DNA from: an uncultured Pelagibacteraceae bacterium
GTDB taxonomy: Bacteria > Pseudomonadota > Alphaproteobacteria > Pelagibacterales > Pelagibacteraceae
DNA length: 64,000 bases
Reading direction: 5' to 3'
NCBI GenBank assembly: GCA_902610515.1
Contig: CACLVZ010000003.1
Coordinates: 62,001-126,000 of the forward strand
The notes below the pieces were generated by a model. That model saw only the letters and a program-made list of their open reading frames with translations. It was not told the origin of the DNA and did no database searches. This document shows, piece after piece, positions 27,715 to 35,785 of the stretch; within the stretch, counting starts at the first letter, position 1, and every line of letters starts with the position of its first letter. The position numbers were made by a program, and so were the translations under genes.

Positions 27715-28202
27715 AAAATTTTTACTTTTGTCTTTTTTTTGATCAGGCTGATTAATCTTATTAATTCGTTTTTTTTTATTGCAATGCACCCTTTAGTAGG
27801 TTTGTAATTTTTATTTGACACATGAATAAATATTGCACTTCCTTTATTTTTTTTTGCAGGAAACATGTTATAATTAAGCACTATGATAATATCGTAAATA
27901 TAATCTCTTCTATATAACTTTTCAAACCTATACCCGAAAGGTAATTTAATTAATTTATTGTATTGTTTCGATCTAGGATCATCGCACCAACCCATATTCT
28001 TTTTGATACTTATTAATTTAAATTTTGAACTTAATTCAGAAATTCTATCGCTTCTATAAAAAATATTAACCAATTCATAGCAACCTTTGGGTGTTATTAA
28101 ATCACCCTCTTTTTTCTTAATTCCGGTTCCTTTTTTCCCAACAGAACATTTCACTTTAAATTTTCCATAAATAAGGTATTTTTTTTTAACTATTATATGC
28201 AT
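27711..28202 (-). CDS. YkuD-type L,D-transpeptidase-like protein
   Basis: A catalytic motif of the YkuD fold is visible: H127 in FIHVSN and C139 in PTKGCIA. It belongs to the short cytosolic-looking ErfK/YbiS branch found in alphaproteobacteria, with KREGDLITPKG-like sequence (32-40) and no clear signal peptide. Members may crosslink peptidoglycan 3-3 or attach lipoproteins, but this subfamily is uncharacterised. The start shares six bases with the divergent regulator gene (ATGCAT). Confidence 0.8.
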   Translation of the reverse strand: MHIIVKKKYLIYGKFKVKCSVGKKGTGIKKKEGDLITPKGCYELVNIFYRSDRISELSSKFKLISIKKNMGWCDDPRSKQYNKLIKLPFGYRFEKLYRRDYIYDIIIVLNYNMFPAKKNKGSAIFIHVSNKNYKPTKGCIAIKKNELIRLISLIKKKTKVKIF

Positions 28203-28811
28203 AAATTAAATGTTCTAGTTTTAGGTCCAAAAAACTTTTTATCGACTTTAGACGAACTTCAAAACTATTTAAAGTTTAACATAGTGAAAAAAGATAACAA
28301 CTCTCTAGAAAAGCTTAGTATAAATAATGATATTATTTTAATTCATGAAGATGAGGACCAATCTAAAAATTTATTTAAATTAAAAATAGCTAAGATTCTG
28401 GCAACTTCAAAAAAAAAAAAAGACTCTAAATTATTCGATGATATTATTAAGCTGCCAACAACATTAAAAGAAATAAATGAAACTATAGAAAATACATTAG
28501 CTAAAGTAAAATTTAATCAAAACTCTTCAATCAAACTTAAAGAATATTTATTAAATAAAAATGAAAAAAAATTAACTAAAAATGATGATTTCGTTATACT
28601 AACGGAAAAAGAAATTCAGCTTTTGGAACTTTTATTAAATAATAATGATCCTGTTTCAAAAAATAAGATTTTATCAACTGTATGGAACTATTCTACTGAT
28701 GCAGACACACATACAGTAGAAACTCATATTTATAGATTAAGAAAAAAAATAAATGATAAATTTTTTGACTCAAAATTTATACTGAACAATAAACAGGGTT
28801 ACTATTTTTGA
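28197..28811 (+). CDS. OmpR-type winged-helix protein with degenerate receiver
   Basis: The C-terminal part (about 125-204) is a clear OmpR/PhoB winged helix: LTEKEIQLLELLL, then VETHIYRLRKKI and NKQGYYF. The N-terminal 120 residues look like a shrunken receiver, but where the phosphorylated aspartate should be there is IILIHEDEDQ, without a convincing acceptor. No histidine kinase gene is adjacent. It is probably a phosphorylation-independent DNA-binding regulator. The stop codon overlaps the TTG start of the small ArfA-like gene. Confidence 0.78.
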   Translation: MHKLNVLVLGPKNFLSTLDELQNYLKFNIVKKDNNSLEKLSINNDIILIHEDEDQSKNLFKLKIAKILATSKKKKDSKLFDDIIKLPTTLKEINETIENTLAKVKFNQNSSIKLKEYLLNKNEKKLTKNDDFVILTEKEIQLLELLLNNNDPVSKNKILSTVWNYSTDADTHTVETHIYRLRKKINDKFFDSKFILNNKQGYYF

Positions 28812-28915
28812 AAAAAAGAAATAAAATTGCAGTTGATTTGTTCAGTAAAAAATATCGCAAAAGAATTATTAAACCCAAAAAAGGAAAAGGAAGTTTTAAA
28901 AGAATTAAAAAGTAG
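28808..28915 (+). CDS. arfA: ArfA-like alternative ribosome-rescue factor (35 aa)
   Basis: This tiny frame starts at TTG (28808-28810), which overlaps the TGA of the upstream regulator, and stops with TAG at 28913-28915, one base before the convergent kinase gene. The peptide is strongly basic. It contains LFSKKYRKRI followed by KPKKGKGSFKR, matching the ArfA signature LF-qRv-K-KKGKGSY-R. ArfA recruits RF2 to ribosomes stalled on stop-codon-less mRNA. No ATG is available in the open stretch, which begins at 28793. The E. coli arfA RNase III hairpin is not evident here. Length is at the short end of the family. Confidence 0.78.
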   Translation: MKKRNKIAVDLFSKKYRKRIIKPKKGKGSFKRIKK

Positions 28916-28916
28916 C

Positions 28917-29846
28917 TTATTTTAATCTTGCACCAATTATTTGTATAACTTTTGAGGCCATTTCAGTTCCTTTCTCTAAACTCTCCTTAATTGTTTTACC
29001 TTTAGTATATCCATCAAGAAATCCACCAGCAAATAAATCACCAGCTCCAGTTAAATCTACAATTTTGAGATTCTCTTTTACATTACATTCGGTTACACTA
29101 TCTTTATCTATCGCTATAGAACCTTTATTACCTCTTGTCACAATAGTAAGTTTTTGGTTTTTTTTTGAAAACTCAACTACTTCATTAAAATTTTTTGTAT
29201 TTATTAAAGACATAATCTCTTGTTCGTTTGCAAAAGTAATATCCAACTTATTTTTTATTAAATCAAAAAAATGAGGCTTGTGTCTTTCTACGCAAAACAA
29301 GTCTGATAAAGACATTGCTACTTTGTTCGCATTATTTATGGCTTTATCGAATGCTTTCCTAGGCTCACCTTCGTCCCACAGGTAACCCTCAAGAAACAAA
29401 ATATTACTTTTTTTTACTGCATTTACATTAATATCTTTTTCACTAATTTTACCAGCAGTTCCCAAGAAAGTTACCATTGTTCTTTCCGAGTCAGGTGTAA
29501 TTAAAATTAAACAAGTGCCAGTGGGAAGTTCTTCTTTTTTTTTAGAGTAAAAATAGTTGACATTTTCTTGTTTTAATCCTTTTTCATATTCTTTACCTAA
29601 ATCGTCATCACTTATTTTTCCAATGAAGCCGACATCATTTCCTAGTTGAGCTAATCCAACAATAGAATTTGCAACTGAACCGCCTGATATTGTTTCTTCT
29701 ATTTTTAAATTAGAAAGCAATTCTTTAAATTGATTTTCATCCACAAGTTTCATGGTGCTTTTAGTCAAAGAATTTTCTTTAAGAAAATTATCATCAATTT
29801 TGCAGATAACATCGACTATTGCATTACCGATCCCTAAAATTTCCAT
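28917..29846 (-). CDS. PfkB-family kinase, adenosine kinase-like
   Basis: This ribokinase-fold sugar/nucleoside kinase has N-terminal GGSVANS (55-61, substrate site) and C-terminal GAGDLFAGGFLDG with catalytic D270. The sequence IGNAIVDV start and ERTMVTFLG resemble the adenosine-kinase branch common in alphaproteobacteria, but closely related sugar kinases share these motifs. 309 aa. Last gene of the minus-strand block downstream of nth, six bases away. Confidence 0.82.
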   Translation of the reverse strand: MEILGIGNAIVDVICKIDDNFLKENSLTKSTMKLVDENQFKELLSNLKIEETISGGSVANSIVGLAQLGNDVGFIGKISDDDLGKEYEKGLKQENVNYFYSKKKEELPTGTCLILITPDSERTMVTFLGTAGKISEKDINVNAVKKSNILFLEGYLWDEGEPRKAFDKAINNANKVAMSLSDLFCVERHKPHFFDLIKNKLDITFANEQEIMSLINTKNFNEVVEFSKKNQKLTIVTRGNKGSIAIDKDSVTECNVKENLKIVDLTGAGDLFAGGFLDGYTKGKTIKESLEKGTEMASKVIQIIGARLK

Positions 29847-29852
29847 ATATCT

Positions 29853-30506
29853 TTAAGCTTTTTTAGTTTTAAATTTTTTTTTTCTATTTGGATAACAGCT
29901 TTTACATATTTTACAAGAAATACCATAACAATCTCTTGCTTTACAATACTCTCTACCATACCAAATTATTTGAAGATGAAGTTTATTCCAACTTTTTTTT
30001 GGAAATATATTTTTTAAATCTTTCTCTGTTTCTACTACATTTTTCCCACTTGTAAGACCCCACCTTTGTGCGAGTCTATGAATATGGGTATCTATTGGAA
30101 AAGCTGGATAACCAAAACCTTGAGACATAACTACGCTTGCTGTTTTATGACCAACTCCAGGTAGTTGCTCAAGTTCTTCAAAGGTCCTGGGCACTTTACC
30201 ATTGTGCTTTTCTATTAAAGTTTTAGATAAATAAAAGATACTTTTTGCTTTAACTCTAAAAATTCCTATTTTTTTAATTAATTTTTCAATTCTTTTTCTA
30301 CCTAATTTTACAAAATGTCTTGGTGTATTATATTTAGGATAAATTTTTTTAGTTACATTATTTACATTTACATCAGTACATTGCGCTGAGAGAAGAACCG
30401 AAATCAAAAGTGTAAAAGTGTTTTTATAATTAAGAGGAATAGGAACTTTTGGATAAATCTTATTCAAATTCCTAATTATGATCCTGGATTTTTCCTTATT
30501 ATTCAC
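29853..30506 (-). CDS. nth: endonuclease III (DNA glycosylase/AP lyase)
   Basis: Nth removes oxidised pyrimidines and nicks AP sites. The helix-hairpin-helix LPGVGHKTA (115-123) includes catalytic K121, and D139 in PIDTHIHR is the second catalytic residue. Five C-terminal cysteines (188, 193, 198, 201, 204) mark the iron-sulfur loop. Three of them fit the normal C-x6-C-x2-C-x5-C frame, while the second position (195) is glycine. 217 aa. It overlaps dapB by four bases. Confidence 0.92.
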   Translation of the reverse strand: MNNKEKSRIIIRNLNKIYPKVPIPLNYKNTFTLLISVLLSAQCTDVNVNNVTKKIYPKYNTPRHFVKLGRKRIEKLIKKIGIFRVKAKSIFYLSKTLIEKHNGKVPRTFEELEQLPGVGHKTASVVMSQGFGYPAFPIDTHIHRLAQRWGLTSGKNVVETEKDLKNIFPKKSWNKLHLQIIWYGREYCKARDCYGISCKICKSCYPNRKKKFKTKKA

Positions 30507-31279
30507 TTAAATTTCAAAAGATCTCTCATAGAGTAGAGACCTGGCTTTTTATTGATTAACCATTTCGCTGCTACTAGCGCACCCTCAGAGTAAAGAGCTC
30601 TATCAAATGACTCATGATTAAGAGTAATTATTTCTTTACCGCTAGAGAATTTTACTTCATGTTCTCCTATTACCTCTCCTTTTCTGATTGAATTAAAGTT
30701 TATTTTTCTTCCATACGGGAATGATTTCTTATTCAAATATTTTTTACCTATTAAACTATAAAACTCTCTATTTCTACCTGTAGCGATCCCTTTACCTAGC
30801 ATTAATGCAGTACCTGATGGATAATCTTTTTTATGTTTATGATGTACCTCGTAAACTTTACTTAAAAACTTCACACCTAAAGACTTCGAGGCAACTTCAG
30901 TCAAAAACATTAGTAAATTAACGCCTAAGCTCATATTTCCAGCCTTTAGTATTGGAATTTTTTTTGAATATTTTTTTATTAAGTTTTCCTCTTTTTTTGT
31001 AAAACCCGTTGTCCCAATTACAACTTTCTTTCTTTGCTTTGATGCAATTTTAAGAATTTCTAATGTGCATTTGGGAACTGTAAAATCAATAATTATATTA
31101 GCTTTTCTAAAGGAATTTATCGAGTTAAGTTCAGGCTTAATACCTGAAATTTTTTTATTTATTTTTCTATTTTCTGTTAATGAGACCAGTTTAAAAGTTT
31201 TATTTTTCTTTAGCGATTTAATGAGTTGATGGCCCATTCGTCCCATACATCCTGAAATGGCTAAATTAATTTTTTTCAT
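30503..31279 (-). CDS. dapB: 4-hydroxy-tetrahydrodipicolinate reductase
   Basis: It reduces hydroxytetrahydrodipicolinate in the lysine/diaminopimelate pathway. The N-terminal Rossmann motif SGCMGRMG (9-16), then GTTGF, AGNMSLGVN and the active-site HHKHKKDYPSGTA are all present. A frame extends upstream to 31330 from TTG, but the ATG at 31279 gives the family start. That ATG overlaps the stop of the 55-aa membrane protein gene (TAATG), confirming it. Length is 258 aa. Confidence 0.95.
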   Translation of the reverse strand: MKKINLAISGCMGRMGHQLIKSLKKNKTFKLVSLTENRKINKKISGIKPELNSINSFRKANIIIDFTVPKCTLEILKIASKQRKKVVIGTTGFTKKEENLIKKYSKKIPILKAGNMSLGVNLLMFLTEVASKSLGVKFLSKVYEVHHKHKKDYPSGTALMLGKGIATGRNREFYSLIGKKYLNKKSFPYGRKINFNSIRKGEVIGEHEVKFSSGKEIITLNHESFDRALYSEGALVAAKWLINKKPGLYSMRDLLKFK

Positions 31280-31446
31280 TATTTGATCAGATATATAATT
31301 ACAATAATCACTAGCACAATTATAGTCCAAATAGATAAATTATTTAAAAATTGTTTTAGCTTATTATTGGTGGATAAAAAACCAGGTAAGATTAATACGA
31401 GAACCGCAATTAGAAATATTGCAGACATTATTTGATCAGTTGCCAT
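31279..31446 (-). CDS. 55-residue two-span membrane protein between dnaJ and dapB
   Basis: This frame runs from ATG at 31446 to TAA at 31281-31279, sharing its last base with the dapB start. It predicts two hydrophobic helices (about 8-23 and 39-54) joined by a short polar stretch with STNNKLKQFLNN; the N-terminus is MATDQIMS. It starts five bases after the dnaJ stop and so sits in the dnaK-dnaJ-dapB-nth operon. It somewhat resembles the membrane anchor of alphaproteobacterial clan AA proteases (TIGR02281), but no protease domain follows, so I assign no function. Confidence 0.72.
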   Translation of the reverse strand: MATDQIMSAIFLIAVLVLILPGFLSTNNKLKQFLNNLSIWTIIVLVIIVIIYLIK

Positions 31447-31451
31447 TTGAT

Positions 31452-32576
31452 TTAATTCTTTTTCCAGAATTTCTTAGCTTTTTCAAAAAAGTTTTTTATG
31501 ATTGGATCTGGCTTATTTGCTTCGATTTCATTAAATTCTTCTAAAATTTCTTTTTGTCTCTTAGAAAGCGACGTAGGCACCTGGGTTACTACTCTTATAT
31601 AAAGATCACCACACAAATTTCTTCTAAGAATGGGCATACCTTTACCTTTTAATCTGAATTGTTTTCCATGTTGAGTTCCTGCGGGAATTTTAATTTTAGA
31701 TCTGCCACCGTCAATCGAAGGTACCTCTACTGAAGTTCCTAATGCTGCATCTGAAAAAGAGATAGGTAACTCATAATATAAATTTTCATCTGACCTTTTA
31801 AAAATATTATGATTATCTATAGATATAAATAAGTATAGATCTCCGCTTGAACCTCCTTTTGAACCTGCTTCACCCTTACCCGAAAGTCTAATTCTGGTAC
31901 CGTCATCAACTCCTTTTGGAATTTTAACTGTTACGTTTTCATTAGCTTGCATTTTTCCGTTTCCGCTGCAGTTGTTACATGGTGTGCCAATCATTTCACC
32001 GTAGCCACTACATTGAGGGCAAGTTTGTTGAACTGTAAAAAAACCTTGATTTGTTCTTACTTTTCCTCTTCCTGCACAGTAATCACATCTTATTGGTTTA
32101 GAACCTTTTGCTGCTCCACTTCCTGAACAAGTTTTACAAGCTTTATAAGTTGTATATCTTACGTTTTTTTCTGTACCTTTGTAAGCTTCTTCAAGGGCGA
32201 TACTTACATCATACCTCAAGTCATTACCTCTATTGCTCGTTCTCCTTGAGCTGCCTCCACTAAAATCGCTAAAGAAGTCTTCAAAGATATCTGAAAAAGA
32301 TGAACTATCAAAACCACCAAATCCTTGAAAGCCACCGGATCCCCCACCACCTTCAAATGCTGCATGACCGAATTGGTCGTAGTTTGCTTTTCTTTTATCG
32401 TCTGAAAGTATGTGATATGCCTCACTTGCCTCCTTAAATTTTTCTTCGGAAGCTTTATCACCTTTATTTTTATCTGGATGATACTTTAACGCTAATTTTC
32501 TGTAAGCTTTTTTAATATCTTCTTTTGAAGCTCCTCTCGGAATACCTAAGACATCATAACAATCTCTTTTAGCCAC
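31452..32576 (-). CDS. dnaJ: chaperone DnaJ
   Basis: DnaJ is the Hsp40 co-chaperone that delivers substrates to DnaK and stimulates its ATPase. The J domain holds HPD at 33-35. A glycine/phenylalanine-rich region (about 75-110) is followed by four CxxCxGxG zinc motifs between 147 and 209 and the two C-terminal beta domains. 374 aa. The start codon is GTG at 32576, preceded by AAGGAG. It lies 23 bp downstream of dnaK. Confidence 0.97.
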   Translation of the reverse strand: MAKRDCYDVLGIPRGASKEDIKKAYRKLALKYHPDKNKGDKASEEKFKEASEAYHILSDDKRKANYDQFGHAAFEGGGGSGGFQGFGGFDSSSFSDIFEDFFSDFSGGSSRRTSNRGNDLRYDVSIALEEAYKGTEKNVRYTTYKACKTCSGSGAAKGSKPIRCDYCAGRGKVRTNQGFFTVQQTCPQCSGYGEMIGTPCNNCSGNGKMQANENVTVKIPKGVDDGTRIRLSGKGEAGSKGGSSGDLYLFISIDNHNIFKRSDENLYYELPISFSDAALGTSVEVPSIDGGRSKIKIPAGTQHGKQFRLKGKGMPILRRNLCGDLYIRVVTQVPTSLSKRQKEILEEFNEIEANKPDPIIKNFFEKAKKFWKKN

Positions 32577-32599
32577 AGGACGTCTCCTTACTTTTAATC

Positions 32600-34525
32600 T
32601 TAGGCGCTTTTCTCTTTATCTTCTTTTACGTCTTCAAAATCTGCATCAACTACATTGTCTTTTTCACCAGGTTTAGCATCTTTTGTTCCACCAGTTCCTT
32701 TATCATTATTATCAGGTTTCTGTTGGCTTTTATAAACTGCTTCCCCTAGTTTCATAGAAACTTGAATTAAACTTTGGGTCTTTTTCTTTATATCTTCAAC
32801 ATCAGTTCCCTCTAAAGATTTTTTAAGATCGGCTATTCCATTTTCAATAGCCTTCTTCTCTTCAGCTGAAACTTTGTCTCCATGTTCTTTTAGACTTTTT
32901 TCTGTAGAAAAAACTAAGCTGTCCGCTTGGTTCCTAGCATCAACAGTATCTCTTTTCTTTTTATCTGCTTCTTTATTTGCTTCAGCATCTTTTACCATTT
33001 TTTGAATTTCATCTTCTGAAAGACCCCCTGATGCCTGGATCTGAATTTTTTGCTCTTTACCTGTTCCCTTGTCTTTGGCTGAAACACTTACAATCCCATT
33101 AGCGTCTATGTCAAAAGTAACTTCAATTTGAGGCGTTCCTCTTGGGGCTGGCGGAATACCTACTAATTCAAAATTTCCAAGAATTTTATTGTCTGCAGCC
33201 ATTTCTCTTTCACCTTGTAACACCCTTATTGAAACTGCCGGTTGATTATCTTCTGCTGTAGAGAAGACCTGACTTTTTTTTGTAGGAATTGTGGTATTCT
33301 TTTCAATTAATTTTGTCGAAACTCCACCAAGCGTTTCAATACCTAGTGAAAGAGGAGTTACGTCTAAAAGCAATACATCTTTTACATCACCTTGTAGCAC
33401 ACCACCTTGAATAGCAGCGCCCATCGCAACTACTTCATCGGGATTAACGCTTTTATTTGGTTCTTTTCCAAAAAAATTTTTAACAGTTTCGATTATTTTT
33501 GGCATTCTTGTCATCCCGCCAACTAACACTATCTCATTGATCTCTGCTGCTGAAAAACCAGAGTCTTTTAAAGCTGTTTTGCAAGGCTCTAAAGTTCTAT
33601 CAACCAAACTTTGTACTAAAGCTTCGAGTTTAGCTCTAGTGAACTTAAGGTTTAAATGTTTTGGTCCGGATTTATCTGCGGTTATGAAAGGTAAATTTAT
33701 CTCTGTCTGAGCAGCTGACGAAAGTTCAATTTTAGCTTTTTCAGCCGCCTCTTTAAGTCTTTGCAGAGCTAACTTATCGGTTTTTAAATCAATTCCATTA
33801 TCTTTTTTAAATTCAGTTGCAAGATATTCGACAATAGCGTCGTCAAAATCCTCACCACCTAAAAAAGTATCTCCATTTGTAGATTTAACCTCGAATACAC
33901 CATCACCAATTTCTAGGATAGATATATCAAATGTTCCACCACCTAAATCGTATACAGCTATTTTTTTTCCACCTTTTTTATCTAAACCATAAGCAAGCGA
34001 GGCTGCAGTAGGTTCGTTAATAATTCTTAAAACTTCTAAACCAGCAATTTTACCTGCGTCTTTTGTAGCTTGTCTTTGGGAGTCGTTGAAATAAGCTGGT
34101 ACAGTAATAACTGCTTTCGTAACAGCTTGACCTAAATACTTTTCAGCTGTTTCTTTCATTTTTTGTAAAACAAATGCAGAAATTTGAGCCGGTGAGTATT
34201 TTTTTCCTTTTCCCTCTACCCAAGCGTCACCATTATCCGATTTTACAATTTTGTAGGGAACTTTAGAAATATCTTTTTGAACAGACGGACCATCAAATTT
34301 TCTACCTATAAGTCTCTTCACTGCAAAAATAGTATCTCCAGCATTAGTCACAGCTTGTCTTTTTGCAGGTTGTCCTACTAATTTTTCATCATTTTCTAAA
34401 AAAGCAACAACTGAAGGAGTGGTTCTTGCACCCTCAACGTTTTCTAAAACCTTAGCCTGTGAGCCATCCATTATCGCTACACATGAATTTGTAGTTCCCA
34501 AATCTATTCCAATTACTTTACTCAT
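32600..34525 (-). CDS. dnaK: chaperone DnaK (Hsp70)
   Basis: DnaK folds client proteins in ATP-driven cycles with DnaJ and Grp[11 protein letters not shown] (5-14) opens the actin-like ATPase domain, and the linker [19 protein letters not shown] leads to the substrate-binding domain. The lid ends in an acidic tail with [13 protein letters not shown]. 641 aa is full length. A sigma-32-like promoter stands just upstream, so the gene is probably heat-inducible. No CIRCE element is seen. Confidence 0.98.
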   Translation of the reverse strand: MSKVIGIDLGTTNSCVAIMDGSQAKVLENVEGARTTPSVVAFLENDEKLVGQPAKRQAVTNAGDTIFAVKRLIGRKFDGPSVQKDISKVPYKIVKSDNGDAWVEGKGKKYSPAQISAFVLQKMKETAEKYLGQAVTKAVITVPAYFNDSQRQATKDAGKIAGLEVLRIINEPTAASLAYGLDKKGGKKIAVYDLGGGTFDISILEIGDGVFEVKSTNGDTFLGGEDFDDAIVEYLATEFKKDNGIDLKTDKLALQRLKEAAEKAKIELSSAAQTEINLPFITADKSGPKHLNLKFTRAKLEALVQSLVDRTLEPCKTALKDSGFSAAEINEIVLVGGMTRMPKIIETVKNFFGKEPNKSVNPDEVVAMGAAIQGGVLQGDVKDVLLLDVTPLSLGIETLGGVSTKLIEKNTTIPTKKSQVFSTAEDNQPAVSIRVLQGEREMAADNKILGNFELVGIPPAPRGTPQIEVTFDIDANGIVSVSAKDKGTGKEQKIQIQASGGLSEDEIQKMVKDAEANKEADKKKRDTVDARNQADSLVFSTEKSLKEHGDKVSAEEKKAIENGIADLKKSLEGTDVEDIKKKTQSLIQVSMKLGEAVYKSQQKPDNNDKGTGGTKDAKPGEKDNVVDADFEDVKEDKEKSA

Positions 34526-34551
34526 TTATTGTTAATCCTTTTGTTTACTTT

Positions 34552-34580
34552 TATATGGGTGTTTTTTTTCTTTCTACAAG
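34552..34580 (-). promoter_or_regulatory. sigma-32 (RpoH)-type promoter of dnaK
   Basis: In the 56-bp grpE-dnaK gap, the minus strand has CTTGTAG (34580-34574) followed after 13 bp by ACCCATATAA (34560-34551). This is close to CTTGAAA-N13/15-CCCCATnT, the RpoH consensus, and ends 26 bp before the dnaK ATG. It begins just after the grpE stop, so dnaKJ can be transcribed independently of grpE. Confidence 0.72.
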
Positions 34581-34581
34581 G

Positions 34582-35163
34582 TTAGGAACCCTCTTTTTTT
34601 TCATTTTTTTCCTCAGTTTTTGAATTTTTTCTCTTAGCTACACCTACTAATGCAGGTCTTAACAATCTATCGCCCAACATATAGCCTGGCTGAATTTCTT
34701 GAATTACTGTTCCAACTTCAGCATTATCATCCTCTATTTCAGTCATTGCTTGATGGACATTTGGATCAAATTTCTTTCCTTTAGCCTCAATTTTGATGAT
34801 CCTATTTTTTTCAAATATTGAAATTAAGTCTTTTTCTATTATTGACAAATTTTCTATAAATCTTTCTAGATCTTTATTTGATTTTAAAATTTCATCATTT
34901 TTAATTGCTATTTTAGCTCTCTGTAAGTTGTCTAGTATAGCCAAACTTTCTTTGGCAAAGTTATAGGAGCCAAATTCGAAAGCATCCTTAATTTCTTTCT
35001 CAAATCTTCTCCTTTGATTTTCAATTTCAGCTAAAGATCGAAGCAGTTTGTCTTCAGTTTCTTTTAGTTTTTGTTCAACTGATAACTCTTCAACCTTATT
35101 TTTTGGATCATTTTTTATATGATCTTTAACTTTTTCAGGATTGTTTTTGTTATTATCTGTCAT
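34582..35163 (-). CDS. grpE: nucleotide exchange factor GrpE
   Basis: GrpE releases ADP from DnaK. The charged N-terminus and long coiled coil (about 20-105, including LLRSLAEIENQRRRFEKE) are typical. The C-terminal beta domain has FDPNVHQAMTEIED and GYMLGDRLLRPALVGVAK. Length 193. It precedes dnaK on the same strand and is divergent from rdgB across 43 bp. Confidence 0.95.
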   Translation of the reverse strand: MTDNNKNNPEKVKDHIKNDPKNKVEELSVEQKLKETEDKLLRSLAEIENQRRRFEKEIKDAFEFGSYNFAKESLAILDNLQRAKIAIKNDEILKSNKDLERFIENLSIIEKDLISIFEKNRIIKIEAKGKKFDPNVHQAMTEIEDDNAEVGTVIQEIQPGYMLGDRLLRPALVGVAKRKNSKTEEKNEKKEGS

Positions 35164-35206
35164 ACGATTGCTATATAGTAAATATTTATTAAATTACTAG
35201 ATAGAG

Positions 35207-35785
35207 ATGAAAAAAATTTTGATTGGAACACATAATAAAGGAAAATTTAAGGAAATCGCCTATTTGATGTCTAAAAAATATAAAAAAATTTCACCAGAAA
35301 CACTTAAAATACCTAGTCCAAAAGAAACGAGCAAAACATTTAATGGAAATTCAAAGCTTAAAGCAAATTTTTTTTCAAAATTTGTTGATTATCCAGTAAT
35401 TTCCGATGACTCCGGTTTGTGTATTAAATCTCTCAAAAATGAACCAGGAATTTTTTCAGCTAGATTAGCAAAAAGAAAAGGAAGTTTTTTCAAAGCAATG
35501 AAATTTATTTTAAAAAAAATGAAAAATAAAAAAGATAGATCAGCTTATTTCATTTGTTCTCTTTCATATAAAGAAAAACGAAAAAAAATGGTTACTAAAA
35601 TTGGTAAGATAAATGGAATAATTTCTAAAAAAATATCTGGCAAAAACGGTTTTGGTTATGATCCAATTTTTATTCCCAGAAACTATACCATCACCTTTGG
35701 TCAAATGATATACTCTAAAAAGTTAAAAATAGACCATAGGTACATTGCTTTTCAAAAGTTAAAGAAAAAAATTAAAATTTTATAA
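35207..35785 (+). CDS. rdgB: RdgB/HAM1 non-canonical purine NTP pyrophosphatase
   Basis: It hydrolyses dITP, XTP and related damaged nucleotides to monophosphates. GTHNKGKFKEI at the N-terminus, SDDSG (66-70) with the catalytic aspartate, and SGKNGFGYDPIFIP are diagnostic. 192 aa. In alphaproteobacteria it is usually near hrcA, rph and grpE, and here it is directly divergent from grpE. It converges on the LpoA-like gene with a 14-base overlap. Confidence 0.94.
   Translation: MKKILIGTHNKGKFKEIAYLMSKKYKKISPETLKIPSPKETSKTFNGNSKLKANFFSKFVDYPVISDDSGLCIKSLKNEPGIFSARLAKRKGSFFKAMKFILKKMKNKKDRSAYFICSLSYKEKRKKMVTKIGKINGIISKKISGKNGFGYDPIFIPRNYTITFGQMIYSKKLKIDHRYIAFQKLKKKIKIL

Noticed and set aside
31280-31330. 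Upstream extension of dapB beginning at TTG
   Set aside because: It overlaps the 55-aa membrane protein in another frame; the TAATG coupling and DapB family start point to ATG 31279.
34526-35206. CIRCE (HrcA) operator upstream of grpE or dnaK
   Set aside because: No TTAGCACTC-N9-GAGTGCTAA-like inverted repeat is present; the sigma-32-type promoter explains the region better.
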